Program-made: the position numbers and the translations under genes
Assembly (NCBI RefSeq): GCF_003611585.1
Contig: NZ_RAVW01000031.1
Coordinates: 1 to 39,788 of the forward strand
Reading direction: 5' to 3'
DNA from: Corallococcus exercitus
GTDB lineage: Bacteria > Myxococcota > Myxococcia > Myxococcales > Myxococcaceae
DNA length: 39,788 nucleotides
The notes under the pieces: model-generated
Told to the model about the DNA's origin: nothing
The model's input: only the letters and a program-made list of their open reading frames with translations
Database searches by the model: none
In this document: positions 1-7,751 of the stretch, in pieces
Layout of the letters: the number at the start of each line of letters is the position of its first letter
Position numbering within the stretch: position 1 is the stretch's first letter

Positions 1-690
1 CCCCTGGATGCCGGCACTCCCGCGATGCCCCCCGCCGCGAAGCAGGGTGACGCGTCCGTGGCCGCTAGCGCCACGAAGCCCGCGCCGAAGCCGATGACGC
101 CCGAGGTGAAGACGCTCGTGGACCAGATGCAGGCCTTCTACGAGAAGACGGGCGACTTCAAGGCGGGCTTCAAGCAGGACTACAAGTACAAGGCCTTCCG
201 CCGCACGCAGACGTCCACCGGCACGGTGACCTACAAGAAGCCGGGCCTGATGCGCTGGGAGTACGAGAACCCGTCCAAGCGGACGTTCGTGCTCGCGGGC
301 AACAAGGTGTACATGCACGACCCGGAAGCGCAGACGCTGTCGGTGGCGGCGATGGACACCAGCAAGCTGTCCGCGTCGGTGACGTTCCTCTTCGGCCAGG
401 GGAAGCTGGCGGACGAGTTCGCCATCTCCAAGGGCGAGTGCAAGGACTGCAAGGGCACGCTGCTGGTGCTGGATCCGCTCAAGGACGAGCCGCGCTTCCG
501 CCAGGTGCGCCTGGAGGTGGACCCCGCGACGGCGCAGGTGCTCAAGAGCACGGTGGTGGATCCGGACGGCAGCGAGAACACCATCGCCTTCCTGAACCTG
601 AAGACGAACGTGGGCATCGCGGCGGACAGCTTCAAGCTGAACCCGCCCGAGGGCACCCGCGTGGACGACTTCACCAAGAAGGCGCAGTAG
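1..690 (+). CDS. lolA: LolA-family outer-membrane lipoprotein carrier, 5' end cut by the window
   Basis: LolA is the periplasmic chaperone that takes lipoproteins released by LolCDE and delivers them to the outer membrane. The reading frame is open from base 1 and the first ATG is at 25, but no signal peptide follows it. Only a Pro/Ala/Lys-rich linker is seen, so the real start and export signal probably lie upstream of the window. The body has the LolA pattern: an amphipathic helix (VDQMQAFYEKTGDFKAGF), then GTVTYKKPGLMRWEYENP, the strand that lines the lipid-binding cavity, and a C-terminal half with LRIDP-like strands (VRLEVDPATAQV, SENTIAFLNL). It ends 16 bp before the lipoprotein gene at 707, so the two are probably co-transcribed. 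Family assignment is firm; the true start cannot be seen. Confidence 0.88.
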   Translation, partial: PLDAGTPAMPPAAKQGDASVAASATKPAPKPMTPEVKTLVDQMQAFYEKTGDFKAGFKQDYKYKAFRRTQTSTGTVTYKKPGLMRWEYENPSKRTFVLAGNKVYMHDPEAQTLSVAAMDTSKLSASVTFLFGQGKLADEFAISKGECKDCKGTLLVLDPLKDEPRFRQVRLEVDPATAQVLKSTVVDPDGSENTIAFLNLKTNVGIAADSFKLNPPEGTRVDDFTKKAQ

Positions 691-706
691 GGACGGCCCG
701 CTCTCC

Positions 707-2125
707 ATGCGCGGCGTGCTGCTGGCGGGATGCGTGTTGCTGGGCGCGGGGTGCCACTCCGCCGCGCCCGCGGGCCCTTCACGTCCCACGAGCTTCGTGG
801 GCCAGACGCTGCCCCTCCTGTCGTCGCCCGCGCTGCGGCTGACGGTGGCGGGGCGGTTGGGGAGCCGGGCCGTGCCGGTGGTGCTGGACGTGACGCGGCC
901 GCTGTCGCTCGTGTCCACCAGCTGCTTCGACGGCGAGCCGCCCTCGCCCGCCGGCACCGCGCGCGTGCCGGAGCCCTCGGGAGGCCATCGCTCCTGGCCG
1001 GAGGTGCCGGCCCCGCCGCTGACGGTGGGCCCGGTTGCGCCGCCCCTGCGCACGTTGCTGCTCTCCGGTGAGACGGGCTGCTCGGTGACGCTGGGTCAGG
1101 ACGTGCTGGCCCCGTACGCCCTCACGGTGGATCCGCTGCGCCGCGAGGTGACCTTCACCGCGTCGCGTCCCCGGGAGGCCTACGACGCGGAGCTGCGCTC
1201 GACGGACGCGGTGCGCGAGGCGCAGGTGGTGGAGCTGAGCCGCGAGCCGTTGGGGGACTGGCCGCTCCTGGCCGTGCAGGTGACGCAGAACGGGGCGAGC
1301 ATCACCGGCCCCTTCGTGCTGGGCACGCGCGAGCCCTTCTCCCGCCTGGCGGTGGACCCCGCGCTGGCGCAGGGGCTCCAGCCGCTGGAGACGGCCGCGG
1401 GCCTGCCGCCGCGCACCTTCGCGGTGGACGCGGTGGAGGTGGCCGAAGGCCTGGGCGTGAAGCCGCTGGTGATGGAGGCCGCGGGGCGCTGGCCGTCACA
1501 GAGCAGCCTGGGCCGCCTGGGGCCAGACGTGTGGGGCCGCTTCACCGCCACCGTGGACGCGCAGGGTGGGGCGCTGATGCTGCGCAGGCCCCACGTGCGG
1601 ACGCCCGAGGGCGGAGGCCGGCAGCAGTGCGCGGGCGAGGGCGGCGCGTTCAGCGAAGAGGCCTGCTACGGCGTCTTCGTGCGCGCGGAGCCCGACGGCG
1701 CGGTGGCCCTCTCCGGCGAGGTGTTCCGGGACGTGCCGGAGGGCGTGCGCCTGTACGTGGAGCCCCGGGGCGCGGACGGCCAGCGCCTGGAGACGGGCTG
1801 TCAGGTGGGCCTGAGCTTCCCCACCACCACGCGAGGGGCGAACACGCAGCACCGGCTGCCGTGGGCGTCCCTGGCGAAGACCCTGCCTGCGTGCCACGCC
1901 GCGCTCCAGGGCGCTCGGAGCTACGCCGTGTCGCTGGTGGAAGAGGGGCGGCAGCCGGAGTGCCCCACCACCTGCGCCTTCGTCACGGAGACCGCGTCGC
2001 GGCGCACCGTCTGCGAGTGCCAGCCGACGCCCCTGGGCGAGGGCGTGGCAGTGCCGACGAAGGGCTCCGGGCCGCAGCCGCCGCCCGTCGAGGAGCGCGA
2101 GCTGGAGCCCGAGGATCCGAAGTAG
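707..2125 (+). CDS. Lipoprotein with two degenerate retropepsin/aspartyl-protease-like lobes
   Basis: The 472-residue product begins with a short lipoprotein signal; Cys16 (LLGAGC) is the likely lipidated residue, and Cys9 (LLAGC) is a less likely alternative. Residues about 43-155 read like a retropepsin-type lobe: a strand pair leading to VPVVLDVTRPLSLVS (Asp61 where DTG is expected) and then LGQDVLAPYALTVDPLRREV, the usual end of such a lobe. Residues about 185-293 repeat this plan, with FVLGTREPFSRLA and LGPDVWGRFTATVD, but the catalytic Asp is replaced by Gly. The C-terminal third is Cys-rich and uncharacterised and ends in an acidic tail (VEERELEPEDPK). Inference: a catalytically dead protease-fold lipoprotein, perhaps a binding or scaffold protein. 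The fold call rests on motif pattern only. It follows lolA by 16 bp. Confidence 0.75.
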   Translation: MRGVLLAGCVLLGAGCHSAAPAGPSRPTSFVGQTLPLLSSPALRLTVAGRLGSRAVPVVLDVTRPLSLVSTSCFDGEPPSPAGTARVPEPSGGHRSWPEVPAPPLTVGPVAPPLRTLLLSGETGCSVTLGQDVLAPYALTVDPLRREVTFTASRPREAYDAELRSTDAVREAQVVELSREPLGDWPLLAVQVTQNGASITGPFVLGTREPFSRLAVDPALAQGLQPLETAAGLPPRTFAVDAVEVAEGLGVKPLVMEAAGRWPSQSSLGRLGPDVWGRFTATVDAQGGALMLRRPHVRTPEGGGRQQCAGEGGAFSEEACYGVFVRAEPDGAVALSGEVFRDVPEGVRLYVEPRGADGQRLETGCQVGLSFPTTTRGANTQHRLPWASLAKTLPACHAALQGARSYAVSLVEEGRQPECPTTCAFVTETASRRTVCECQPTPLGEGVAVPTKGSGPQPPPVEERELEPEDPK

Positions 2126-2460
2126 CGCCCTCGTACAGCTCCGGCCCGACGCCCGAGCCCGTCGAGGAGCGCGAGCCGGAGCCCCAGGACCCGAAGCAGG
2201 ATCCATGAACGGCTCGGGCCCGCGAGCGCCGCCGGTCGGGGTGCGTGCATCGGAGCAGGGGGCGTCCGCCCAGGGCGTTAGCCGCTTCCCGACGTGCGGA
2301 TGCCCAGGAACGGCTCGGGCCCGGGAGCGCCGCCCAGCGAGGTGCGCGCACCGGCGGGAGCGCTGGCCGGTCGCCGGCGCACCAGCTCCCATCAACGGCT
2401 CGGGCCCGCGACCGCCTCTGTGCGAGAGGACGGGGCGGGCCCGGGGCACGGCTTGATTCG
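2063..2460 (+). repeat. Tandem, decaying copies of the lipoprotein gene's 3' end
   Basis: The last codons of the lipoprotein gene (from 2063: GSGPQPPPVEERELEPEDPK, then stop) are followed 74 bp later, at 2137, by a clear second copy in another frame (SSGPTPEPVEEREPEPQDPK). Three more partial copies of the GC-rich core GGCTCGGGCCCG follow near 2211, 2311 and 2397. The region from 2126 to 2461 has no convincing gene on either strand. I read it as tandem duplication with decay. Confidence 0.6.
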
Positions 2461-2467
2461 GCGCGGA

Positions 2468-3895
2468 CTACTCCGGCCGCGGCTCGGGCGGACGCACCAT
2501 CGCCTTCAGCGGGATGGGCGCGGGATGGGCCTCCCGCGGGGTGTGCTCGCGCTGCTTCGGATCCGGACGCTCCACCACGCGGGCGATGAGGTCGTAGTCG
2601 TGCGCCTCCGTCACCTCCACGGTGACGAACTCGCCCGGATACGCCAGGCCGTCGTTGATGTAGACCTGCCCGTCGATTTCGGGCGCCTGGCCCTCGTGGC
2701 GGCCCACCAGCAGGTGCTCGGACTCCTCGCTGGGGCCCTCCACCAGCACGGTGAGCTTCTGGCCCACGAGCTTCTTGTTCTGCTCGCGGTTGATGCGCTT
2801 CTGGATGGCCATCACCTCGCGCCAGCGGCGCTCGATGGTCTTCGCCGGGACCTTGTTCGGCAGGTCGAACGCGGCGGTGCCCTCCTCATCCGAGTACTGG
2901 AACACGCCCAGGCGCTGGAAGCGCTGCTCCTTCACGAACTCCTTGAGCAGCTCGAAGTCCTCCTCCGTCTCACCCGGCAGGCCGACGATGAGCGAGGTGC
3001 GCATCACCAGGTTCGGCACGCGCTCGCGCAGCTTGCCCAGCAGCTTCTTGAGGAACTCCGAGTTGCGGCCGCGCTTCATGGACAGGAGCAGCTTGTCGCT
3101 GGCGTGCTGCACCGGCATGTCCAGGTACTTGGCGATCTTCGGCTCGGTGGCGATGACGTCGATGAGCTCGTCCGGGAACACGCGCGGATAGGCGTAGTGC
3201 AGGCGGATCCACTTCACGTCCACCTTCACCAGTTCCTTGAGCAGCTCGTGGAGCTTCGGCTTGCCGGGCAGGTCATGTCCGTACGCCGTCAGGTCCTGCG
3301 CGACGAGGTTCAGCTCCTGCACGCCGCTGTCCGCGAGCTTGGTCGCTTCCGCGATGATGTCCGCCACCGGGCGCGAGCGCTGGCCACCGCGCAGCGTGGG
3401 GATGATGCAGAACGCGCAGGCGTTGTCGCACCCTTCCGAAATCTTCAGGTACGCCGTGTACTTCGGCATCGAGTTGATGCGCGGCGTCTCCGCGTTGTGG
3501 ATGTAGTCCGGATCCGGAATCACCTGGCGCGGGGTGGCCTCCGCCGCCAGCAGGTCGCCAATCTGGGCGTACGCGCTGGTGCCCAGGAAGTGGTCCACCT
3601 CCGGCATCTCCTGCGACAGCTCCTGGCCGTAGCGCTGGGACAGGCAGCCCGTGACGACGAGCGTCTTGCACGAGCCCGTCTTCTTCAGCTCCGCCATCTC
3701 CAGGATGGAGTCCACCGACTCCTGCTTGGCCGGCCCGATGAAGGCACACGTGTTGACCACGATGACCTGGGCTTCGGAGGGCTCCTGCACGAGCGAATAG
3801 CCGCGGGTGCGCAGCGTGCCCAGCATCACCTCGGAGTCCACCCGGTTCTTCGGGCAGCCGAGGGTCATCATGTACAGACTCTTGGTCTCTTCCAC
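2468..3895 (-). CDS. rimO: Ribosomal protein uS12 methylthiotransferase RimO
   Basis: RimO is a radical-SAM enzyme with two 4Fe-4S clusters that adds a methylthio group to the conserved aspartate of ribosomal protein S12. The 475 residues show the full architecture. The N-terminal UPF0004 domain has its three cluster cysteines at Cys14 ([11 protein letters not shown]), Cys50 (NTCAF) and Cys84 (VTGC). The radical-SAM CxxxCxxC is at 156-160-163 ([13 protein letters not shown]). A C-terminal TRAM domain covers about 372-445. [11 protein letters not shown] favours RimO over the tRNA enzyme MiaB. The start codon is GTG at 3895; ATG codons at residues 9 and 10 would cut into the conserved N-terminus. 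It begins 6 bp after the preceding gene and is the last gene of a tight minus-strand run with RNase J and YajQ. The C-terminal 30 residues are a Pro/Glu-rich extension. Confidence 0.95.
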   Translation of the reverse strand: MEETKSLYMMTLGCPKNRVDSEVMLGTLRTRGYSLVQEPSEAQVIVVNTCAFIGPAKQESVDSILEMAELKKTGSCKTLVVTGCLSQRYGQELSQEMPEVDHFLGTSAYAQIGDLLAAEATPRQVIPDPDYIHNAETPRINSMPKYTAYLKISEGCDNACAFCIIPTLRGGQRSRPVADIIAEATKLADSGVQELNLVAQDLTAYGHDLPGKPKLHELLKELVKVDVKWIRLHYAYPRVFPDELIDVIATEPKIAKYLDMPVQHASDKLLLSMKRGRNSEFLKKLLGKLRERVPNLVMRTSLIVGLPGETEEDFELLKEFVKEQRFQRLGVFQYSDEEGTAAFDLPNKVPAKTIERRWREVMAIQKRINREQNKKLVGQKLTVLVEGPSEESEHLLVGRHEGQAPEIDGQVYINDGLAYPGEFVTVEVTEAHDYDLIARVVERPDPKQREHTPREAHPAPIPLKAMVRPPEPRPE

Positions 3896-3901
3896 GCGCG
3901 T

Positions 3902-5017
3902 CTACCGCTTTCCCAGTTGCGTCCGCTCGAAGTGGTCCGCACTCCAAACGAAGTTGATGATGGCGCCGTTCGAGTAACCGATGTTCAGCGCCCCCTCTTC
4001 TTCCATCTCCACCGAGGTGGCGCGACCCAGCGCACAGGTGGCGGCCGGCCAGTCGAGCACCCGTTGGGCTGTCTTCCCCGACACCACATAGAGCCCCATC
4101 CGGAGCTCGTCGTCGGAGTCGCATTGACCCTCGACGGCATAGGGATTCTTCCCGGTGAGCACGGTAACGACCGGCCGTCCGTCCGGCAGGCTCAAAGCAT
4201 CCGGCAGGTTCACGCCCATCTTGGAGGCGTCCACGGCGGTGGGGGCTACGAGCGCGCGCAGCGAGGCGGGGGCGAGGGGGCTCTCACCCTGAGCCCAGTC
4301 CGGGTAGCTGAGCATGCCCCAGCCCAGCCAGCCGGTGGGCGCCGCCTCCAGGGCGGTGACGCTTGCGGGGGGCTTGAGCTTGAGGTTCTTGCGCGCCTCG
4401 TCCGGCAGGCGCAGCGCCTCGCCGTCCGCCATCGTGCCGCCCTTGCAGTTGGACACCGGCACCGGCTTCGCGCCCACCTGGTCCTGGTCCTCGTAGGTGA
4501 TGCAGAGCTCCATGACGAGCGGGTCCACCGCGGGGAAGCGGGGCAGGGCGCGCACGGGCACCATGGCCACCACCGACAGCGTGTCGCCCTGACGGTGCAC
4601 CGCGGCGTTCACCAGGCTTTGCGCGAACTGCGGCGTGCCGCTGTCGGCGCCGGAGGTGCGCTGGCCGTCGAAGGCGAAGCGGTAGGTGTAGCCCGTGGCG
4701 GTGGGGCCCGCGTCCGGGAAGAAGAGCGTGAGGGTGACGACGTCGCCCGCGAGCAGCTGGTTGTCCGTGGCCTCCACGCCCACGAAGAGCGTGTCCTTGC
4801 GCCAGCCCACCCGGGCGGAGAAGTTCGACGTGGCGCCCTCGGTGGACAGCGGCTTGAGGACCAGCGGCGAGCCGAAGTCCTTGAGCCCCTTCTCCGGCCG
4901 GGGCGCCTTCTTGAGCACGGGCACCGGCTTGCTGGGCCGCGGCGCCGCGTCCTGCGCGAGCGCGGCGGTGGCGAGGAGCAGGCAGAGGGGCAGGGGGGCC
5001 AGACGGGCGGCGTGCAT
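3902..5017 (-). CDS. Secreted CBM9-like (DOMON-like fold) protein, function unknown
   Basis: The 371-residue product starts with a clean Sec signal peptide (hydrophobic core PLPLCLLLATAALA, cleavage after ALAQ), followed by a Pro/Lys-rich linker. Residues about 65-210 resemble the beta-sandwich of CBM9-like domains found in secreted carbohydrate- or cytochrome-linked proteins: strands VGWRKDTLFVGVEATDNQ, DVVTLTLFFPDAG and LSVVAMVPVRAL. The rest, about 225-371, looks like a second beta-rich domain with paired cysteines and is not recognised. No catalytic motif is visible. It sits 12 bp downstream of yajQ and 6 bp upstream of rimO, so co-transcription is likely although the function appears unrelated. 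The CBM9 call is from strand pattern only. Confidence 0.7.
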   Translation of the reverse strand: MHAARLAPLPLCLLLATAALAQDAAPRPSKPVPVLKKAPRPEKGLKDFGSPLVLKPLSTEGATSNFSARVGWRKDTLFVGVEATDNQLLAGDVVTLTLFFPDAGPTATGYTYRFAFDGQRTSGADSGTPQFAQSLVNAAVHRQGDTLSVVAMVPVRALPRFPAVDPLVMELCITYEDQDQVGAKPVPVSNCKGGTMADGEALRLPDEARKNLKLKPPASVTALEAAPTGWLGWGMLSYPDWAQGESPLAPASLRALVAPTAVDASKMGVNLPDALSLPDGRPVVTVLTGKNPYAVEGQCDSDDELRMGLYVVSGKTAQRVLDWPAATCALGRATSVEMEEEGALNIGYSNGAIINFVWSADHFERTQLGKR

Positions 5018-5029
5018 GGCGGAGGGGCT

Positions 5030-5527
5030 CTAGTCGCGGAAGTTGGTGAACTGCATGTCCAGGCTCAGCCGGTCCTGCTCCTTGCGGAACAGCGCCATGG
5101 CCTCCTGCAGGTCGTCCCGGTTCTTGCCCGTGACGCGGAGCTGATCCGCCTGGATGGAGCCCTGCACCTTGATCTTCGACTCCTTGAGGACCTTGATGAG
5201 TTCCTTGGACTTCTCCACCGGGATGCCCTGCTGGAGCTTGATGGGCTGCTTGACGTTGGACAGGCCCGTCTTCTCGATGTCGCCGAACTCCAGCACGCGC
5301 AGGCTGATGCCGCGCTTGGCCAGCTTGCCGAGCAGGACCTCCTTGGCGGCCTGGAGCTTCTCCTCGCTGTTGGTCTTCAGCGTGAGCGCGGAATGGTCCG
5401 GGGCGATGTCGATTTCGGCCTTCACGCCCTGGAAGTCGTAGCGGGTGCTGAGCTCCTTGCGGGTCTGATTGACCGCGTTGTCGAGCTCAGCCAGATCGAT
5501 TTTGGAGATGACGTCGAAGGAGGGCAT
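5030..5527 (-). CDS. yajQ: YajQ-family nucleotide-binding protein
   Basis: The 165-residue product matches YajQ over its full length: start MPSFDVISKIDLAELDNAVNQ, middle YDFQGVKAEI and end DMQFTNFRD. The protein has two ferredoxin-like halves. Family members have been reported to bind cyclic di-GMP and act with transcription factors in Xanthomonas, and others bind nucleotides or RNA; the ligand here is not known. An AAAAGG Shine-Dalgarno lies upstream of the ATG. The gene begins 30 bp after the RNase J stop codon and ends 12 bp before the next gene, in a run that also holds RimO. The company suggests a role near RNA metabolism or translation, which is inference. Confidence 0.95.
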   Translation of the reverse strand: MPSFDVISKIDLAELDNAVNQTRKELSTRYDFQGVKAEIDIAPDHSALTLKTNSEEKLQAAKEVLLGKLAKRGISLRVLEFGDIEKTGLSNVKQPIKLQQGIPVEKSKELIKVLKESKIKVQGSIQADQLRVTGKNRDDLQEAMALFRKEQDRLSLDMQFTNFRD

Positions 5528-5557
5528 GGGGGGGACCTTTTCGCGCCCTTACCATAC

Positions 5558-7198
5558 CTACACCCGGACGACCAAGGGCACCACCAGGGTCCGCCGGGAG
5601 GTGTGCTGCTTGAAGGCCCGCTTCACCGCCTTCACCAGCTCCTCGCGCACCAGGGCGTCGTCCCCGCGAAGCTGGGGGTTGAGCTCCTCGAAGAAGGCCC
5701 GCGCCTCCTGGGCCACCCGGGACAGCACGCCCTGCTCGTCCGGGCTGAGGCCCTGTCCGGACAGCTGGGGCCCCCCTACCAGCGCCTGGGTGTCGCGCCT
5801 CAGCACCACCGCCGCGGCCACCACACCCGTCTCCGCCAGCCGGTTGCGCTCCACCAGCGTCTCCGGCGTCACCACCCCGTCCCCGGAGCGCTCCATCATG
5901 ACGCGCCCCGTGGGTACGCTGCCAGTGAAGCGGCCTCGCCCTTCCTCGAACGTCACCACATCCCCGTCGTGCGCCAGCAGCAGGCCCTCCGGCGCCATGC
6001 CGGCCTCGCGCGCGGTGGTCAGGTGTCGGTGCAGGTGCCGGACTTCCCCATGCACGGGGACGAAGTTGCGGGGACGCACCAGCTCCAGCACCCGGCGCTG
6101 CTGGGGGCGGCTGGCGTGGCCGGAGACGTGCACGCCGGGCTCCACCTGGGCGTAGACGATGCGGGCGCCGCGCCAGTGCAGCTGGTCGAGCAGCGCGCCC
6201 ACGGAGCGCTCGTTGCCGGGGATGGGGCGGGCGCTGACGATGACGGTGTCGCCGGGCTCCAGGCGCACGGGCCCATCGCCATTCGCCAGCTGGGTGAGGC
6301 CCGCGCGCGGTTCGCCCTGCGCGCCGGTGGTGAGCACGGCCACGCGGTGGGGCGCGAGCTTCGGCACGCTGTCCAGGTGCACGAAGAGCGAGTCGGGCAC
6401 GTCCAGGTAGCCCATCTCCCGCGCCAGCTCCACGTTGCGCACCATGCTGCGGCCCTGGAGCGCGACGAGCCGGCCGGTGCGCTCGCACAGCTCCAGGAGG
6501 TGCCGGACGCGGTGGAGGTTGGAGGAGAACTGGGCCACGACGATGCGGCCCTTCGTCTCGTGGAAGAGGCGCTCGAAGGTGGTCTGCACCACGCGCTCGC
6601 TGCCGGTCTCGTCCACGTGCTCGGAGTTGGTGGAGTCCGACAGCAGGCACAGCACGCCTTCGTCGCCCGCCTCGCCCCAGCGCTCCAGGTCCGTCTTGAG
6701 CCCGTCGATGGGGTCCGGGTCCAGCTTGAAGTCGCCGGTATGGATGACGGTGCCTTCGGGCGAGCGGACGATGAAGCCCACCGCGTCCGGCACGGTGTGC
6801 GTCACGCGCGTGGCCTCCACCTTGAAGACGTCGCCCACGGGGAAGGGCGTGCGCGGCTCGATTTCGCGCAGGTCCGCCTTCACGCCCAGCTCCTCCAGGC
6901 GGTTGCGCGCGAGCGCGAGCGTGAAGCGCGTGCCGTAGATGGGGACGGGGATGTCGCCCAGCAGGTAGGGGAGCGCGCCGATGTGGTCTTCATGGCCGTG
7001 CGTGAGGAGCACGCCCTTGAGCTGGGCCGCGTTGCGCTTCAGGTGCGTGAAGTCCGGGACGATGATGTCCACGCCGGGCATTCCCGACGTGGGGAACATC
7101 AGGCCGGCGTCGATGAGCAGCATCTCCCCACGACAGGCGAGCACCATGGCGTTGAGGCCGATTTCGCCGAGGCCGCCCAGAGGTATGACGTGGAGCAT
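5558..7198 (-). CDS. rnj: Ribonuclease J (metallo-beta-lactamase/beta-CASP RNase)
   Basis: RNase J is a zinc-dependent RNase with 5'-to-3' exonuclease and endonuclease activity in mRNA decay and rRNA maturation. At 546 residues it has the usual length. The start MLHVIPLGGLGEIGLNAMVL is typical. The metal-binding HxHxDH is LTHGHEDHIGA, with His67, His69, Asp71 and His72. Later motifs are HTGDFKLDPDP, the beta-CASP segment (IVVAQFSSNLHR, GRSMVRN) and HVSGHASR and FVPVHGE near the C-terminal end of the catalytic core. The last about 100 residues fit the dimerisation and C-terminal domains. An in-frame stop lies 15 bases before the ATG, which fixes this start; no good Shine-Dalgarno is seen. It heads a minus-strand operon with yajQ and rimO and is divergent from the BlaI gene. 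Confidence 0.95.
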   Translation of the reverse strand: MLHVIPLGGLGEIGLNAMVLACRGEMLLIDAGLMFPTSGMPGVDIIVPDFTHLKRNAAQLKGVLLTHGHEDHIGALPYLLGDIPVPIYGTRFTLALARNRLEELGVKADLREIEPRTPFPVGDVFKVEATRVTHTVPDAVGFIVRSPEGTVIHTGDFKLDPDPIDGLKTDLERWGEAGDEGVLCLLSDSTNSEHVDETGSERVVQTTFERLFHETKGRIVVAQFSSNLHRVRHLLELCERTGRLVALQGRSMVRNVELAREMGYLDVPDSLFVHLDSVPKLAPHRVAVLTTGAQGEPRAGLTQLANGDGPVRLEPGDTVIVSARPIPGNERSVGALLDQLHWRGARIVYAQVEPGVHVSGHASRPQQRRVLELVRPRNFVPVHGEVRHLHRHLTTAREAGMAPEGLLLAHDGDVVTFEEGRGRFTGSVPTGRVMMERSGDGVVTPETLVERNRLAETGVVAAAVVLRRDTQALVGGPQLSGQGLSPDEQGVLSRVAQEARAFFEELNPQLRGDDALVREELVKAVKRAFKQHTSRRTLVVPLVVRV

Positions 7199-7279
7199 GT
7201 GCCCGGAAGTCTAAGGGCACGGCCCCTCCTGTGCGTGGGAATCCGCACACCCCGCCACCACCAGCCACCGCCCGCCTGC

Positions 7280-7311
7280 TTGACGGAATCCAACTAAAGG
7301 CTTAGTTGTAT
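7280..7311 (+). promoter_or_regulatory. Candidate promoter of the BlaI/M56 operon
   Basis: TTGACG at 7280-7285 is a good -35 element. A 17-bp spacer leads to a weak -10 at 7303-7308 (TAGTTG), or to TTGTAT at 7306-7311. Operator 1 (7292-7307) covers the spacer and -10 and operator 2 lies just downstream, so a bound BlaI dimer would block polymerase. The -35 is convincing, the -10 less so. Confidence 0.5.
7292..7307. promoter_or_regulatory. BlaI-family operator 1 (palindrome)
   Basis: AACTAAAGGCTTAGTT is an inverted repeat, AACTAA-N4-TTAGTT, with perfect 6-bp arms. It overlaps the candidate -10 region upstream of the BlaI gene. AT-rich sequence stands out sharply in this GC-rich DNA. BlaI/MecI dimers bind palindromes of about this size; binding here is inferred. 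Confidence 0.7.
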
Positions 7312-7314
7312 TGG

Positions 7315-7330
7315 AACTAAGGCTTTAGTT
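7315..7330. promoter_or_regulatory. BlaI-family operator 2 (palindrome)
   Basis: AACTAAGGCTTTAGTT has the same perfect AACTAA/TTAGTT arms as operator 1. Its centre lies 23 bp from that of operator 1, about two helical turns, so two repressor dimers would sit on nearly the same face. It ends 16 bp before the BlaI start codon, after the likely transcription start. Confidence 0.7.
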
Positions 7331-7346
7331 CGAAGCCGGGGAGGCC

Positions 7347-7751
7347 ATGCCCGTGACGAAGCCGCCGTCCGCCGAGGAGTCCAAGCCGCTCACGCCGGTG
7401 GAGCTGGAGCTGATGCAGCTCGTGTGGAGGCTGGGGGAGGTGAGCGTGGCGGACGTGCTCGCGGCGCTGCCGCCGGAGCGCAAGCTGGCCTACACGTCGG
7501 TGTCCACGGTGCTGCGCATCCTGGAGCAGAAGGGCGTGGTGCACAGCCGCAAGGAGGGGCGGGGGCACCTGTACTCGGCACGGCTGTCGCGCGAGGCCTA
7601 CGAGGCCCAGAGCGTGCGGCACCTGGTGGCGACGGTGTTCGACGGGACACCGTCGTCGCTGGTGGCGCGGCTGGTGGAGGCGGTGCCGCTGTCGGCGGAG
7701 GAGGTGGAGCAGATCCGCAAGCTGCTGGGCAAGAAGGGAGGCCGGGGATGA
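7347..7751 (+). CDS. BlaI/MecI-family transcriptional repressor
   Basis: This 134-residue winged-helix protein is a typical BlaI/MecI/CopY repressor. It has LTPVELELMQLVWRLGEVSV at the start of the DNA-binding domain, the recognition region AYTSVSTVLRILEQKGVV, and a wing with KEGRGHLYSA. A C-terminal dimerisation helix ends in EVEQIRKLLGKK. In the known Bla and Mec systems an M56 protease (BlaR1/MecR1) leads to cleavage of the repressor in its dimerisation region. The next gene encodes an M56 protease and overlaps this one by ATGA (7748-7751), so the pair is translationally coupled. A GGGGAGG ribosome site precedes the ATG. Two AACTAA-N4-TTAGTT palindromes lie directly upstream, which points to autoregulation. 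No beta-lactamase gene is nearby. Confidence 0.93.
   Translation: MPVTKPPSAEESKPLTPVELELMQLVWRLGEVSVADVLAALPPERKLAYTSVSTVLRILEQKGVVHSRKEGRGHLYSARLSREAYEAQSVRHLVATVFDGTPSSLVARLVEAVPLSAEEVEQIRKLLGKKGGRG

Noticed and set aside
2126-2461. Short frames starting at 2205 and 2245 as small genes
   Set aside because: They consist of repeat-derived GC-rich sequence and have no ribosome site or coding bias.
2294-7297. A 1667-codon open frame on the plus strand
   Set aside because: It lies opposite rimO, yajQ and RNase J; its His/Arg/Leu-rich translation is the usual mirror of high-GC coding DNA and has no family character.
7424-7747. Longer start for the M56 protein inside the BlaI gene
   Set aside because: The in-frame extension is Gly/Ala-rich shadow sequence of the BlaI gene; ATG 7748 gives a proper first membrane helix and an ATGA overlap.
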